This document shows, in pieces, positions 9,871 to 21,675 of a stretch of 64,000 bases of DNA (positions within the stretch are counted from its first letter, which is position 1; the number at the start of each line of letters is the position of its first letter). A program made the translations under genes and the position numbers. The DNA is from Lepidostoma basale (Eukaryota > Arthropoda > Insecta > Trichoptera > Lepidostomatidae), in the NCBI GenBank assembly GCA_022606425.2, contig JAHDVF020000460.1:124001-188000 (forward strand), written 5' to 3'. Below the pieces are notes generated by a model. That model was not told the origin of the DNA. It was given only the letters and a program-made list of their open reading frames with translations, and did not search any database.

Positions 9871-10634
9871 TCCCATAATTCAATCTCGACCTTGTCAAAA
9901 TCAGTCGCTTACAAAATTTAGACAAAAGTGGAAGTAGCTCTTAAAAAATATCGTTTATTTCATATAAAAACAATATATATACACAAAAAAGTACTTTTCA
10001 TTAACATATTTTGGACGACAGTCATCCTTCCTCAGTGTAAAAATGGTGTGTTTATTGATATTGCAATGTTTTCCAACCTTATACAAATGTCAATCCACAA
10101 CACACAGTGGTGGCGATTATAGAAGAAATTTCTAAACGTGTTTACGATTTTCATGGTTCCAACAGATGATTCCTCAATATGTCTAAAGGTATGTACCATA
10201 AAAATGTAAGCACGATTAATTTAATACGCGAATTCAATTGCGTCAACAGAATACTGCTTACAATTGTTAATCTGTATTTATTAATATTGTTACTTTAGTC
10301 GTAAATTTATGTATAGTATTGATGTCTCAATGTGATCCCATCTCCTCCTTGGAGCCAACTAGAGATGTAGAATCCACTCCATACTACTGCAAAAGGGAAC
10401 AGAGAGCTTAAGAGCTTTCACACGTGGATGGAGAACAAAGATATTTAGCCCAGGGCTAGTTCTGATTTATTGGATTTTCAATTAATGTTCATGCCCATAC
10501 TGAAGTAAGCATTCCTAATAACAAGAATATATGAGCAGAAATATATTTTAGATTATACAAAACTAGCGAAATCAGGATTACGCTTATATAAATAATATTG
10601 GGTTAATATATTTTATCTTATTAATATGGTAGTA
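9871..10634. other. region without recognised features
   Basis: A 64-codon open frame at 9928-10122 overlaps decayed foldback-like sequence (CACAACACACAGTGG) and is not supported. Nothing else was identified. Confidence 0.4.
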
Positions 10635-10763
10635 AATAACTAACTAACTTATCATCACGCCATCTCTCCGAGAGGGTAGGTAGAAATGATGGACTGCCAC
10701 ACTTTAATTGATGCGGCACTCCATCCTTCTCTTTTCGCCCCCGCGAGAGACGCGGTGTGATGA
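10635..10763 (-). mobile_element. SINE-LA, 5'-truncated copy
   Basis: On the minus strand it runs from the GCGTCTCTCGCGGGGGCGA block to the LINE-A-like end and a TTAG tail (TAACTAACTAACTT on plus at 10637). The junction with the LINE-A 3' end is identical to that at 7384. Confidence 0.75.
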
Positions 10764-10794
10764 TAGTAAATAATGTTTTTTATTATATTATAAT

Positions 10795-11105
10795 AGATGA
10801 ACAAAAGAATGAAAGGGTCGTTAAGATAATCTGGATACATGGAAATAATTTATGAATACAGAATGGTGAAGAAGGTATGTGTAAACACTTGAACAGGGCT
10901 AGAAATAGAGGAAATGGTACGATCAAATCAATAAAATATTAAATGTCGGTCACGTGAAGAGTCAAAGAAATCGACGAGCGTGCATAACACGATGTATGAA
11001 TGTGGAAGAATCAAGAGAAGTATGTCAGGACAGAACAGTGTGGCGGTCCATTCTTTCTGCCTACCCCTCCGGCGAGACGCCGTGATGGTTAGTTAGTTAG
11101 TTGGT
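10795..11105 (+). mobile_element. LINE-A relic, 3' fragment
   Basis: It has MNKRMKGSLR-like codons, then several frameshifts and stops, and a recognisable NRRACITRCMNVEESREVCQ block and TTAG tail. It lies 30 bp downstream of the oppositely oriented SINE-LA copy. Confidence 0.75.
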
Positions 11106-11815
11106 TTTAACTAACGGAATTCGGTTATCTTGTCCTCTCTATTGAATCTATAATATATATATGAAAAAAAATCATTATTGTTCTTATGCATAAAAGTAGT
11201 TTAATCCCACTTTAACTTCGAAATACATTTTAAATATTATAAAAGAAATGCAAGATTTGTACCAATGCAGTGTGCGTACACTCATCATGCACGCGCATAA
11301 TCACAACAGGAATGAACTTGCGTGTCACTCTGCAATTGTTTAAATGCTGTTTTCTGAGATTCTGCTAATTATACGATAGCACTCCACGCAATTACTCATG
11401 TAGAAAAGATTACTTGCGTATTAGTTTATTATTTGTTTAAAGACTTATAGGATTTAAATTGATGGCATTATTTTTTATACAATCCCCGCTGTGAGAAGTA
11501 ATGAGTCGTGACCAGGATTGGACCCCCTCTACACCACCTTAAACTTCGATGTCCTCAGACCACCACAGATGAGAGTGATAATATATTTTATCATTTTTAA
11601 CAAAGCACGGAAGTCCTTTGACGTACGTTCGAAGGGCATCGTTTTGAATGCGCTGTGAGATCAATAAATCGGTAAAAACATTTCATTCGATATCAGGAAA
11701 CTTTCCCTTGTCAGAATCGTCACAACATCTTATCTTATTGATTTTTTTGTTGATATTGTTGTACCTACATGTTTTTATTTAATTATATGTTATTGTTCAT
11801 TTGGTCAGTATTGGT
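11106..11815. other. region without recognised features
   Basis: No element termini and no supported open frames. The short GC-richer stretch around 11510-11600 resembles LINE coding DNA but is too short to assign. Confidence 0.35.
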
Positions 11816-12440
11816 CAGTAATGCATTTGAATGGCCGTAACGTTGAAAGGGTGGAAAAATTTAAATACCTCGGCAGCATACAAACGCAATCTCTTGACCC
11901 AAATGTAGAATTGATGCAGCAAGAGCTACGTTTAATAAAATGAAATCACTCTTCTGCGATGATAACATAAATTTGAAACTCCGCCAGAGAATGTTCAAAT
12001 GATATGTGTGGTCTGTTTTATTGTATGGATGTGAAACGTGGACCATGAAAGTCAACTCAATGAACAGACTTGAAGCATTTGAAATGTGGCTCCATCACCG
12101 AATGCTCAGAATTCCCTAGACAGACATTGTTACCAATACTGAAGTCCTGAGGCGAGCTAGAGTTGATAGGGAACTGTTATCAAATATCAAGGTTCGAAGA
12201 TTTCACATCTGGGTCATATACTGGGTGGGGAAAAGTACCACCTTCTACAACTGATATTGGAGGGGAAAATTGAAGGATGCCAAGGGCCCTGTAGCAGGCA
12301 AATGTCCTGGCTGCGAAACGTGATGGAGTGGACCAGCATCCGAAGTGTGGAGGAGCTGTTCCGAGCGGCGCAGGACAGGGACAGGATCGCCAACGTTAGA
12401 GGGACCCGACAGGGCACTTGAAGAAGAAGAAGATTGTTTA
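11816..12440 (+). mobile_element. LINE relic (separate lineage), RT C-terminal region
   Basis: In shifting frames it reads VEKFKYLGSI, RATFNKMKSLFC, LYGCETWTMK, LEAFEMWLHHRMLRI, TNTEVLRRARV and WLRNVMEWTSIRSVEELF, the usual order downstream of the RT palm in RTE-like insect LINEs. Stops interrupt it around 12000 and 12115. It ends at a TGA followed by GAAGAAGAAGA. Confidence 0.8.
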
Positions 12441-12698
12441 TTTGTCAAGATGCGAATGCTTCATTAGAGAAATTTCATTTCATTTTAATCTGTAAATGTC
12501 AGATAATGCCAGTCTAGTGGAGCTAATATTCTAATTGGAGCGTGACAACGAATGATCTAAAATGGTAGATAGTAAAAAAAAACTAATATTATTAATTGCA
12601 ATTTCTTGGTACGTGTTCATTATAAATAATGATTTTTTATGTAAAAAAAATCCTTAATAATATGTGTTTACGTTTCATACGATTCGATTTTTAGTTTC

Positions 12699-12731
12699 GA
12701 CGTGTTTCGGCAGCTCGCTGACTTCTACTGG
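12699..12731 (-). repeat. family E hammerhead-like motif, solo
   Basis: Minus strand: CAGTAGA, A, GTCAGCGAGCTGCC, GAAACACGTC. The stem AGCGAGCT resembles the 17596 copy. No opposing arm is visible nearby. Confidence 0.55.
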
Positions 12732-12879
12732 TCTTGAGAAGAAGACAGACAGCTGCTGTTACATGCAATACATATTATATAAAATGATTTTTTTTATTAC
12801 TATGAGGTACATTATATAATAATATATAAATTGCCTATAGTATAATAATGAAGATTGAGATATGGTGAAGAACACATCT

Positions 12880-13135
12880 TTCCGCGAAATCTGCAAGGTG
12901 GGAATATTGTCAGACAGGGCAGACAACGCCGTTGACACTGGAATGCATACGCGCAAGAGATGGATCTACCCATAATTTCACATGTTGTGATGCATCAGAT
13001 TCCTGTTGGCTACCGTCCCCCGGAAAGACCGTCAAAAGGAAAGAGGGATAACCACGATAAAATTCCCACGAGAAGCAGCCTGAAAATAGGATTAGACCAA
13101 GGGTCCAAAAGGAGAAAAAGAAGAAGTTTTGATTG
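12880..13135 (+). mobile_element. LINE-C relic, 3' fragment
   Basis: It starts with REICKV-like codons and runs through a frame-shifted basic segment into a GAAAAAGAAGAAG tail. It is heavily diverged, and the assignment rests on the FREICK block and tail type. Confidence 0.6.
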
Positions 13136-14032
13136 ATTGTATTGTATTATGTACACTCAAATTTAATCTGTTATATTTAATTATTTGCCCGTCTCACTTT
13201 CGCCTATAAATATAGCGCAACCAATTTTAAACCAGATCTAAATCCAAACAGTAGTTTTGTCCGAAGGCCGTCCTCGCGTCCGAACACATCTCTGGAGCGG
13301 AATGAATCTCTGGGCAGTCATCTGGTGGATTGCTCACCGCCTTCCGGGTAGGTACCCACGTTCCGGCTCAACAGATTCACGTTCGATCTCGTTTTTGTGA
13401 CCGCTGTGAGCTGGCAAATCTTCGCCAAGGACGTATCAAAATCACAAGTCTTACGCGCTGATACAATTATTGAAAGAAACAGGACGAGACTATGATTACA
13501 GAAGTATTGATAAACTTCAAATTGATGTAAGGTAAACTTGGTATTTTAACATTTTTCTACCCCAACAATACTAAGTTCCTGTGCTATGATTGAGTCATAA
13601 ATCTTATTTATCTCAATTGTCAAGTTCTTGGGTTAATCTTTAATATTAGACTATTTCTAGGTCAATTTACATGTAGCCATTCTTTCTTCAAATCATCAAT
13701 TGAGTGGGTATTTCTCGAATAAATGATAGCACAGCTTTTTTTATATTTCGTATTTCAACATTTCACTTCAATTATATGTCTCTTGATCGCCCCTTCTTTT
13801 GGTATCTAAAATTGTATATTTGTATCAAATCAACTTATAACATGATATAAACTGAATTGTAATTGAAGTAAACACAAAATTAGAGACTGAAAATGAAAAT
13901 TTCAAAAGAAACTGAAAATGAATTCCCTTAATAAACAAAACTATTCTTTAAATCTTTGAAACATCCATTAAGCGTTTAATTGTTATGCTTGATAACCGAT
14001 AAGGAAGGACCAAACAAAATTTGAGGACTTCC
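13136..14032. other. unique region with a GC-richer block
   Basis: 13200-13490 is clearly less AT-rich and not repeated in the window. It contains CCGTCCTCGCGTCCG and ACCCACGTTCCGG. No frame stays open. The remainder is AT-rich DNA without features. Confidence 0.4.
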
Positions 14033-14345
14033 AAGATGAAAACACTGAGGACGATAGCAGGCAAGACACTGAGAGATCACGTGAGGAACACTAGAATAAA
14101 AGAGATATGCAAGGTTGAGGATATTATAAGATGGAGCAGATAATGAAAAAGGGACTGGTACGGTCATATTCACAGAATAGACACCACCAGACTCCCCTAT
14201 ATTGCATTACATAATCAGCCTCGTGGGACTCGTCCTCGTGGAAGACTTCCTAAAAGATGTAAAGACAGCTGGGAGTCTACCTCACAGGAGGAGCAACACT
14301 CTGTAGAACAGATCACATAGGTCTACAACAAGGAAGAAGAAGAAG
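14033..14345 (+). mobile_element. LINE-C relic, C-terminal domain and tail
   Basis: KTLRTIAGKTLRDHVRNT, then KEICKVEDIIRWS, two stops, DWYGHIHRID, RPRGRLPKRCKDSWES and a (GAA)n tail. The degree of decay is similar to the 44-kb copy. Confidence 0.8.
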
Positions 14346-14605
14346 AAGAAGTTAACCGATTAAACTTATTCAATTTGAAGCATGCATCGTGAATGTTCCA
14401 AGAAAAATTATTAACAGTTCTCTTTTTATTAAAGTGTACTACGAGTATGCAGTTCGCGTGTTTTGTATCTAAATTTATTTCGCCTGTCCTCTTCCCGTTA
14501 CTCGAGGTCGGGTTTTTAATCATTTGGCGCCAAGTGTTTTGATATTTGGCATCTTCTTCCTTAAAGCCTTGCGTCTTCATGTCCCTCTGGACATTCGTCA
14601 ATCAG
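14346..14605 (-). mobile_element. LINE-D relic, extreme C-terminus
   Basis: On the minus strand TNVQRDMKTQGFKEEDAKY and NTWRQMIK match the end of the LINE-D relic at 50345-50815. The remaining open frame downstream has no similarity to other copies. It lies tail to tail with the preceding LINE-C. Confidence 0.7.
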
Positions 14606-15100
14606 GTAATTTGGGATATTTTTCTTCTTAGAAGCAACGGAAAGGTATTTTTTAAAGACATGTCTTGATGTCTTGTTATCCTACATCTAGTATAATTAGC
14701 GATCAGGTTCACGTTAATCACTATTATCTTAAAATTTAAAATAATAACAGTCGAATGAGAAGGATTTTTTTGAATGATACTATTTATATTGGTGTTGCTG
14801 TTGCAACAAAACTATGTGAATATATATTTTTTTAAATAAGAACATTTTCTAATCGTAATCTGCTCCTTAAAAGAAAGCTTATGAACCGAAATGCATGCAC
14901 CATCTCCATTAAAAATTATAGATTTTCAAATAAATGCGAGTTTATCCAATTATATTACCATAGTGATAACCCAAAATAAATATGGTTTCTCAAAAATTGG
15001 TTTAGCATCCCATATTAATATTTAATATTGATGTGAATAACCGTTTCATAAATTTTTTTATTTTTTAATATAAACGAATATGTTTTTGATCCTTAACACA
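14606..15100. other. region without recognised features
   Basis: AT-rich; nothing was identified. Confidence 0.4.
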
Positions 15101-15101
15101 T

Positions 15102-15150
15102 TTAAAAATGCCATGGCATAGCCGAATATGTCACTCCCATAAAATCCAAC
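15102..15150 (+). repeat. family B half-element, diverged motif
   Basis: TTAAAAAT, stem GCCATGGCATAGC, CGAATATGTC, followed by ACTCCCATAAAAT. The core is decayed relative to 9825. Confidence 0.45.
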
Positions 15151-15224
15151 AAAACTATTGATGATTTCTGTTATAATTTAGTTAAACTCCATTTCACAAT
15201 AAAAGGTACAAGGCGCTAGTTTTT

Positions 15225-15400
15225 TTCGTTTTTACATTGATTTATTTATATTTAAAAATATGTAAACAATAGTTTCTAATCTGTTTCGCCTTGCGAAGGC
15301 ATTTTCAATTTCTCAGTTTGGGAATGCCCTAACAAGGTGAAACAAGTTTGTTACTATTGTTTCTATATTTTCATATATAAATAAATCAACGTAAAACCAA
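15225..15400. repeat. family I foldback with opposed motifs
   Basis: Arms of about 60 bp (TTGATTTATTTATATTT at the left, its inverse at the right) flank two motifs. The minus one at 15276-15308 reads TTGAAAA, T, GCCTTCGCAAGGC, GAAACAGATTAG. The plus one at 15317-15347 reads TTGGGAAT, GCCCTAACAAGGT, GAAACAAGTTTG. Confidence 0.7.
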
Positions 15401-15525
15401 AACACAATCGCGATTCCATTATAGATATTCCTACAAAACTTATAGATTATAATGATTTGTCATAAAATTCATATGAAATCATTAATAATGAAGCTTTTTT
15501 AATCCGCAAAAAAACAATAACAACA

Positions 15526-15785
15526 CAACACACCATCACGCCGTTTCCCCGCAGGGGTAGGCAGAGAGAATGGAATGCCACACTACTCTTTCCTGGCACA
15601 CCTTTCTAGCTTCCTCCACATTTAAAATTTGATTAATTAGGCCATGCCATGTTCTCCCTGGTCTACCTCGACTCTGTACTCCATTTACATCGTTAACTTA
15701 TACTTTCTTAACAATTCTTTCTCCATCCATGCGCTCCATATGTCCGAATCAACGCAGCGATCCTTTCATAATTTTAATCAACGGT
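15526..15785 (-). mobile_element. LINE-B relic, 3' fragment
   Basis: On the minus strand it carries FGHMERMDGERIVKK-like codons, GRPRKTW-type codons in altered form (GRPGRTW) and the LINE-B end with a GTTGTGTTG tail. About 60 bp encoding RSRRNRRACMTR is missing, so it is internally deleted. Confidence 0.75.
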
Positions 15786-16497
15786 AAAATATATTTTAAT
15801 GTATCCAAAAAAAAACATTAACTATTACATTATACGTATTAAATCTTTCATCAAACAAAAATAAGCACTAAATCAACTTTTTTACTATGAATTAAAAAAA
15901 TCAATTTATCAAATGTGATTTAAAATTGAATTATTATTTAACCACTAAAGAACTGTATTGAAAATTATTATTTAAAAAAAATGCAAGACTTTAAATGTAT
16001 TACTACTGTATTCTATAATAACGCTCGTTTGTTTTCTTAAGCATTATACTCCAAAGTAATGTCACCTTCGATTCACGATTCAAATTCAACATAAAAACGC
16101 CAATTGAATAAATCCGACCAGACTCTTTGTTGTCATCTTAATGTGTTTTTTTTATAAAGTATTTAATTTTACTTTGAAAGTCCGGCGAAGTATGTATTTA
16201 TCGATCGGAACATAATGTGACAAAAAGCAAACAAATATATAAACCGATTGATTGGTATTCTTTAAAAAACTGACTCGCCTCGTGTACGTTTATAAAGATT
16301 ATTTCGTCTAACTAATGAATTTTTGTTTTTATATACCACACAAAAGACTTGAGTTACATTTACAGTATGAATCAAAAGGTATGTAACACGACTTTAGTCA
16401 CGGTTTCGAAAAACTCGATAGATCCCCCTTAACCCTCATTTTGCGGCTAGCTTTATTTGCAGTAGAAAAATTTGCCTTAAAAAAATAGTCTACATTT
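15786..16497. other. region without recognised features
   Basis: AT-rich DNA; nothing was identified. Confidence 0.4.
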
Positions 16498-16880
16498 CGT
16501 TACCTGAGAGTAAGAAGGTTCCAACTGACAAAAGTAAAAAGCTGGGAAAAATGAAGTCAAAGTTTTGTTGGTTTCGGATGTGTATCTTGGAATAAAGGGG
16601 TTTTACTCAACTTCCAGAGATTCTTTTACCGAGAAACGTGTAAATTTTGTCTGACAACAGTTGGAATAATAAAGTTCTAAGTTTAAATGAATCCTTCTTC
16701 AGTGAATCGTGTGTTTTGAATGATCAGATGGAACTTGATTCTTTTTGTAACATCAAAATGACGATACTATTACATGTTTTTATTAATTGTACGTATAGAT
16801 AAGGTTTGTAAGAACCCTTTTCACAAAAAAAGCCAAATGTGAAATTTTGTTAGTTGGAACCCTCTAACTCTCAGGTGACG
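16498..16880. mobile_element. MITE-1 copy 2
   Basis: It is 383 bp and collinear with 4089-4473, with termini CGTTACCTGAG and CTCAGGTGACG. ATTT on both sides supports a 4-bp target duplication. There are few differences from copy 1, suggesting fairly recent activity of the family. Confidence 0.85.
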
Positions 16881-17590
16881 ATTTAGAGCCCAGACAGATA
16901 GTCCCAGTTCATCATAATATTACATACAAATTATTAGTAAGGAACTAAAGTTAAAAGGTTTAGAAGATTTATTCAAATATGACCTGCAAATGCAGTCTGC
17001 CTCAGTTCCAAACTTTTTTTTCGAACTGCAAATGTAGCGACCCTCAATATATGGTTTCAATTAACTGTTTGTAGGAATAACATTAAAAAAAACATCACAT
17101 AAATGTGTTGCTTTTTCCATAATACAAAAAAAATACTGTTTATATCCCAACATGCGGAACCACCAACTTTTTTCTGGTGATACTATTAGGGAGAGCAAGA
17201 AAACTGCTGAACATGATCGCTTCGGCGATCGACATTTTTCATATTGATGAAACAATGTTCAAAAGAAAATACTCATAATATTGGAAAGTATTTAGCATCA
17301 TAAGCTTCATATGGACAATGTCGATGCATTCTTCCAAATCGGCGACATAAATGTTTTTATATTTGTATTGTCTATTTGGCTAAAAAAATAAATTGGAAAT
17401 TTGAATTTGAATATGTTCCTTACATATTTTCAGTAATGATTTTGAATTGGAATTCGAATCGTTGAAACACTGCGTGAAGTCATTAATATCGGGAATACAT
17501 AACATCGTCAACTATTATAAATTATAATAAAATAAAAACGAATTAATTTGAAAAAATCTCTATAGTATGTAATGATTCCATTTGATGATA
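16881..17590. other. region without recognised features
   Basis: Nothing was identified; a 64-codon minus-strand frame at 17061-17255 has no supporting context. Confidence 0.4.
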
Positions 17591-17595
17591 GCTTC

Positions 17596-17629
17596 GACTG
17601 GTTTCGGCAGCTCGCTAGCATCTTCTGGT
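17596..17629 (-). repeat. family E hammerhead-like motif
   Basis: Minus strand: CAGAAGA, T, stem built on GCTAGC/GAGCTGC, GAAACCAGTC. The same stem sequence, GCGAGCTGCCGAAAC, occurs at 12699, which identifies the family. Confidence 0.55.
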
Positions 17630-18486
17630 CTTTGAAACCAATCGAATCTAAAAATTATGTTGAATAAAACTAATTATAAATTATAAAGGTTTTTTCTCCA
17701 TAAGTTAAAATTAACTTCTACCAAGAAATTTAAATTGATAACATTCATATTGTAAACTTTATGCTTATAAAAAATAATTTCCTACATTTGTGGATCATAA
17801 AAACCAGCAAATGAAATCTTACAAACTTCTTAACTATTATAAAAACGTCGTCAACAAAAAATATTTCCTTATCACAAAAACAAGGATGACGTCATATTTG
17901 AAGAAAAAAATCCATTGTAATAATTGTCATAAAATAAAATAAAATATATGGCTATCATTGGGATGCATGAGTCGAGTGATAGTTTTGCAATATTCATAAA
18001 CCTGGTCTTCAAAATTGAGTAAAAAAAATATGTTTCTCAGAAGGAGTACCATCGATGCCTTCATCCACATCCGTCAACAGTACCAAGGTCACCAGATGAC
18101 AATCAGATTTCAAGATGTCGAACACGCTCGACCTTGGCGACTCGAATATCGATCACAAGACCGCGCCTGACGAACTATCTCCGCGCCCAGCAACCAGCCC
18201 GTACTATAAATAATCCTACGGTCGCCTAGTTGACAGATGCGCTGCATTTATAATTTCGATTAGTTAAGAGGTATTGATATTGTAAAGCTAGACAAGCGTA
18301 ACGGGAAAATTACGAGCGATTGGAGTAGCTAATTACGGCTCAGCATGAGACATTTTTTTGCAGAAAAAGGCATTTGTTATATTTTTTATTGCAATTACTT
18401 GTAGGTTCTATCCATCTTAGAATGATCAAGTATACTACATGATTATACTTTAACAAAGAATCTAAATTACTAAAGGAAAGAAAAAA
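17630..18486. other. unique region with a GC-richer block
   Basis: 18040-18240 is GC-richer than its flanks and non-repetitive, with TCGAACACGCTCGACC and CCGCGCCCAGCAACC. No long frame is open. The rest is AT-rich. Confidence 0.4.
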
Positions 18487-18489
18487 AAA

Positions 18490-18826
18490 TGAATGCGGTG
18501 CGAATGATGGTGTCATGAACAAAATAATGAAAGGATCATTAAGATGGTTTGGACATATTGAAAGAATGAATGAAGAAAGAATGGTAAAAAAATTATATGT
18601 TAATGATGTAAATGGAACCAGAAATAGAGGAAGACCGAGGAAAACGTGGCACGATCAAATAAATCAAATATTGAATGTCGGCCATGTGAGGAGTCAGAGA
18701 AATCGACGCGCGTGCATGACACGATGTATGAATGTTGAGGAAGCGAGAGAAATATGTCAGGAAAGAAAAGTGTGGCAGTCCATTATTTCTGCCTACCCCT
18801 TCGGGGAGACGGCGTGGAGACCGACA
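18490..18826 (+). mobile_element. LINE-A relic without TTAG tail
   Basis: About 100 codons are open, from MNKIMKGSLRWFGHIERM through RGRPRKTWHDQINQ to CQERKVWQSIISAYPFGETA. It stops at GGCGTGG, just before the expected stop codon and tail, and runs straight into an inverted LINE fragment. Confidence 0.85.
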
Positions 18827-19015
18827 TTCAATATTTGATTTATTTTATCGTGCCACGTTTTGACCATATTTTCCTCGGTCTACCTCGACTCCGTACCCTA
18901 TTTACACCGTTAACGAGTACTTTCTTAACTATTCACTCTCCAACCATGCGCTCCATATCGCTCCATATCGCAGCGATCCTTTCGTAATTTTGTACATAAT
19001 AACTTCTTCCGCTTA
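18827..19015 (-). mobile_element. LINE-A/B chimeric fragment, inverted
   Basis: The minus strand first matches LINE-A (CGACATTCAATATTTG on plus) and then, from about 18870, LINE-B (GTCTACCTCGACTCCGTA on plus). TCGCTCCATA is duplicated at 18953-18972. The breakpoint with the plus-strand LINE-A gives a head-to-tail inversion. Confidence 0.7.
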
Positions 19016-19440
19016 ATAAATAATAAATAAATAAATATTTACATAAATTTTCTTTTCGAATAATAAGTACCGAGATACCGTCTACTGTCTACTGTCTATA
19101 TATCTGTGGATATGCAACAACAAAGACAGGATTTCTATGAAACACGCGGGTTTCATTAGCTTCTTTGACTCTTGTAATTAATATCGCGTGATCGTAATAA
19201 TTACTGTTGTGTTTTGTGGCATTTAATATTCGCCCACTGCAGCCATTTTGGGAGCGCTCACTGAACTGCCACAAGCCTACATTGCAAAACAAGGAAGTAC
19301 CCAAATGTGAAATGGATCTAGTTTATGAACAATAAATCAAAAGCAAAGAATAGCTCTACTCGCTACAATTTACTTCTGAAAGACAGTCCAATCGTAATAT
19401 AATAACTAAGGTAAATAAAATAACTTATAACAAACAAACA
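19016..19440. other. region without recognised features
   Basis: 19090-19310 is moderately GC-rich with a 71-codon minus frame of no recognisable family. No splice or promoter evidence was seen. Confidence 0.35.
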
Positions 19441-19930
19441 ATCAAATCATCACTCCGTTTCTCCGAAGGAGTAACCAGAGAGAATAGACCGCCATACTAC
19501 TCTATCTTGACATACCTCTCTTATATCCTCCACATTCATACAACGAGTCATACACGCACGTCGATTTTTCCGACTTCTTACACGACCATCCTTTAAAATT
19601 TGATTAATATTTTCCTCGGTCTACCTCGACTCCGTATCCTATTTACACCGTTAACGTATACTTTCTTAACAATTCATTCTCCATCCATGCGCTCTATATC
19701 TCCGAACCAACGCAGCGATCCTTTCGTAATTTGTACATAATAACTTCTTCCGCTTATAGTCCTTTATTATAACACATATCGTTCTACCACACATACGAGT
19801 ACGTCTTACAGACCGCATCCTATATATATCGCATTTATTCTGCTCTCATCCTTCTTCTACTAGTTCCATGCTTCGCTTCTATACATCAAGGTTGGGACCA
19901 GAAGGCCGTTTTCGCTTTCATTGATTAAAG
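19441..19930 (-). mobile_element. LINE-B relic
   Basis: The minus strand contains the segment from PTLMYGSEAW-like codons (altered) through the MRSLRR and GRTICY region to the 3' end. The tail is decayed (CAAACAAACAATC on plus at 19431). It shares the spelling GTACATAATAACTTCTTCCG with 18827-19015, so the two fragments derive from the same subfamily. Confidence 0.75.
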
Positions 19931-20267
19931 CATTTAAAATGTATGTTCATTTTTACTATTTGAAAGCGGGACATTTAATATCACACCCTTGAATTTTACC
20001 AGCTTATCATTTTACCTATGAATAAAATCTATTGTACAAGAATTCATATGTAACAAAAACCTAAGCTCTTGATTTGATGGGTGTAGGCTCTTTCCTCTAA
20101 AATTTTAGCGGCAAGATTTGTATTCCTAACATCAGTAGAGCTTTATTCAATTCAATTTTGAATATACATATATAATGATTTATGGTGCTATTTCTTTATA
20201 TCAATTTGAAATTCTTTTAAAATATTATCCAGGTCAATCAGGGGATACAACTGTGATAATAAAAATA

Positions 20268-20335
20268 ATTTGGATTATTTATAAACCGGGATTTTCATAA
20301 ATTGATCATCTCAAGGACGCTGGTTTATACTTGTT
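20268..20335 (-). mobile_element. CR1-like LINE 3' end
   Basis: The minus strand reads GCGTCCTTGAGATGATCA followed by a complementary GATTTTC...CCCGG block. This is the conserved 3' hairpin also seen at 27975, 33284 and 43640. No coding part is adjacent. Confidence 0.5.
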
Positions 20336-20679
20336 AATCTAAAGCCAAGAATTTTTCTTACACTACATAAATAAACTTCAATCACATTAACCTTTTTGAC
20401 ATAATGTGATATAAAATCATAATAATTAAATTTATCAGTGTTAACGGTGGATTCAATCGAAAAAGAAAAGAAAAATAGATTGCATATTTGTAATGCTAAT
20501 ATTATATGCAGGGTGGGGAAATTCCCAATATTGGGCGCTTGGGAATTTAATATCTTCATCGTCTTCTTCTCATAAGTCTAATGATTTGTTGTTTGTTGCA
20601 TCTCCATTTTCATGAGACATAGACTGTCAACTATCTCGCCAACATTTGAGTGGTCGGGAACTTTTCGATAGATTTTCTC

Positions 20680-20812
20680 AGCCTAGAAGAAGAAGAAGAA
20701 GACGACGAAGTAGTAGACGAAGAAGAAGAAGAAGAAAAAAACGAAGAAGAAGAAGAAGAAGACGAAGAATAAGAAGACAAAGAAGAAGAAGACGACGAAG
20801 AAGAAGACGAAT
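20680..20812 (+). repeat. GAA-rich purine microsatellite
   Basis: An impure (GAA)n/(GAC)n tract of about 130 bp, almost all purine on the plus strand. Several LINEs here end in (GAA)n, so it may have grown from a LINE tail, although no LINE body is attached. Confidence 0.85.
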
Positions 20813-20815
20813 ATA

Positions 20816-20975
20816 AATGTTTTAATGTCTAGCTACAAAGTAAGTACTTCATTTTATCATTTAACAAATTAATCTTTCAGATGGGATTCCTTGTTGCCAG
20901 GACATGAAATTTTGTAAAATTCAATGCAAATCAGATTGAATTTTAATAGGTTCAAAATAACTAACTAACAACATC
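20816..20975 (+). repeat. dispersed unclassified repeat, copy 1
   Basis: AAATTAATCTTTCAG, TGCCAGGACATGAA and AACTAACTAACAACA recur in the same order at 25227-25408. No termini were recognised. Confidence 0.65.
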
Positions 20976-21292
20976 TTTTCAGTGTCTAATCTCGAAAACA
21001 ATTCAGTTGTCGAGAACCCTTCGGTAGATCTAAGCCTATCTTAGATATCATATTTTCTGACATACGGGAGATATGCTAGTTTCATTATCTTCACCATTTG
21101 CGCCCCCACCTAACAATGTTTTCAGCCTCGCAATTTCTTCGAATTTCGAAAATATTTACTCTGTCAAGGTGGCTTTTTCTGGCTATACATCATAGTACTA
21201 GTACTTTAATTTCAAAAATGTGCAGGAGTCGCCTAGTTAGAGTCGTATCGATTCTGGATTAAATTGAGTATCTTAAGATAAGTAACTAATTA

Positions 21293-21446
21293 ACTAGTCA
21301 TAACTAGGTCTCCCCGAATGGGTAGGCAGAAAAAAAGCACCGACACATTGTTCTTTCACGAAATATTTTTCGCTTCCTATATATTTATACATCGTGTCAC
21401 GCACGCACGTCGATTTCTCCGACTCCTCAAGTGGCCGACATTGTTT
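21293..21446 (-). mobile_element. LINE-A relic, short 3' fragment
   Basis: The minus strand covers GHLRSRRNRRAC-like codons to the end. The TTAG tail is decayed (TAACTAATTAACTAG on plus). Confidence 0.7.
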
Positions 21447-21501
21447 TTTTTCCTTGTATACAACAGGTTGTTTGAACCCAATTACTGTATAATTTTTTTT
21501 T

Positions 21502-21675
21502 AGCTATTATATTATTCTTATGACATGTGATAGGTAGCCAATCTATCGCGATTTTATTGTCACGTGAATTCTTCTCCAGACCAAAGACAGTGTGACAATC
21601 ACACTGCCATTGCCGGGAATCGAACCCGGAACCTTCGGTATGGAAGTCAGAGCTTTTACCACTCTACCACGAATT
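21502..21675 (-). mobile_element. tRNA-derived SINE (SINE-1)
   Basis: Minus strand: a decayed A box (TGGTAGAGTGG), B box GGTTCGATTCC, then the body TTTGGTCTGGAGAAG and CACGTGAATT-type segment. The 5' ACGACC start is missing. The tRNA-like head is recognisable, but the cloverleaf is not intact enough for a tRNA gene. Confidence 0.8.

Noticed and set aside
10350..10570. inverted SINE-2 fragment
   Set aside because: Only about 14 bases around ATATGAGCAGAAA match the SINE-2 tail; too short to support.
20680..20812. acidic or basic low-complexity coding exon
   Set aside because: The GAA/GAC run gives Glu/Asp or Lys/Arg frames only because of the microsatellite; there are no flanking coding signals.
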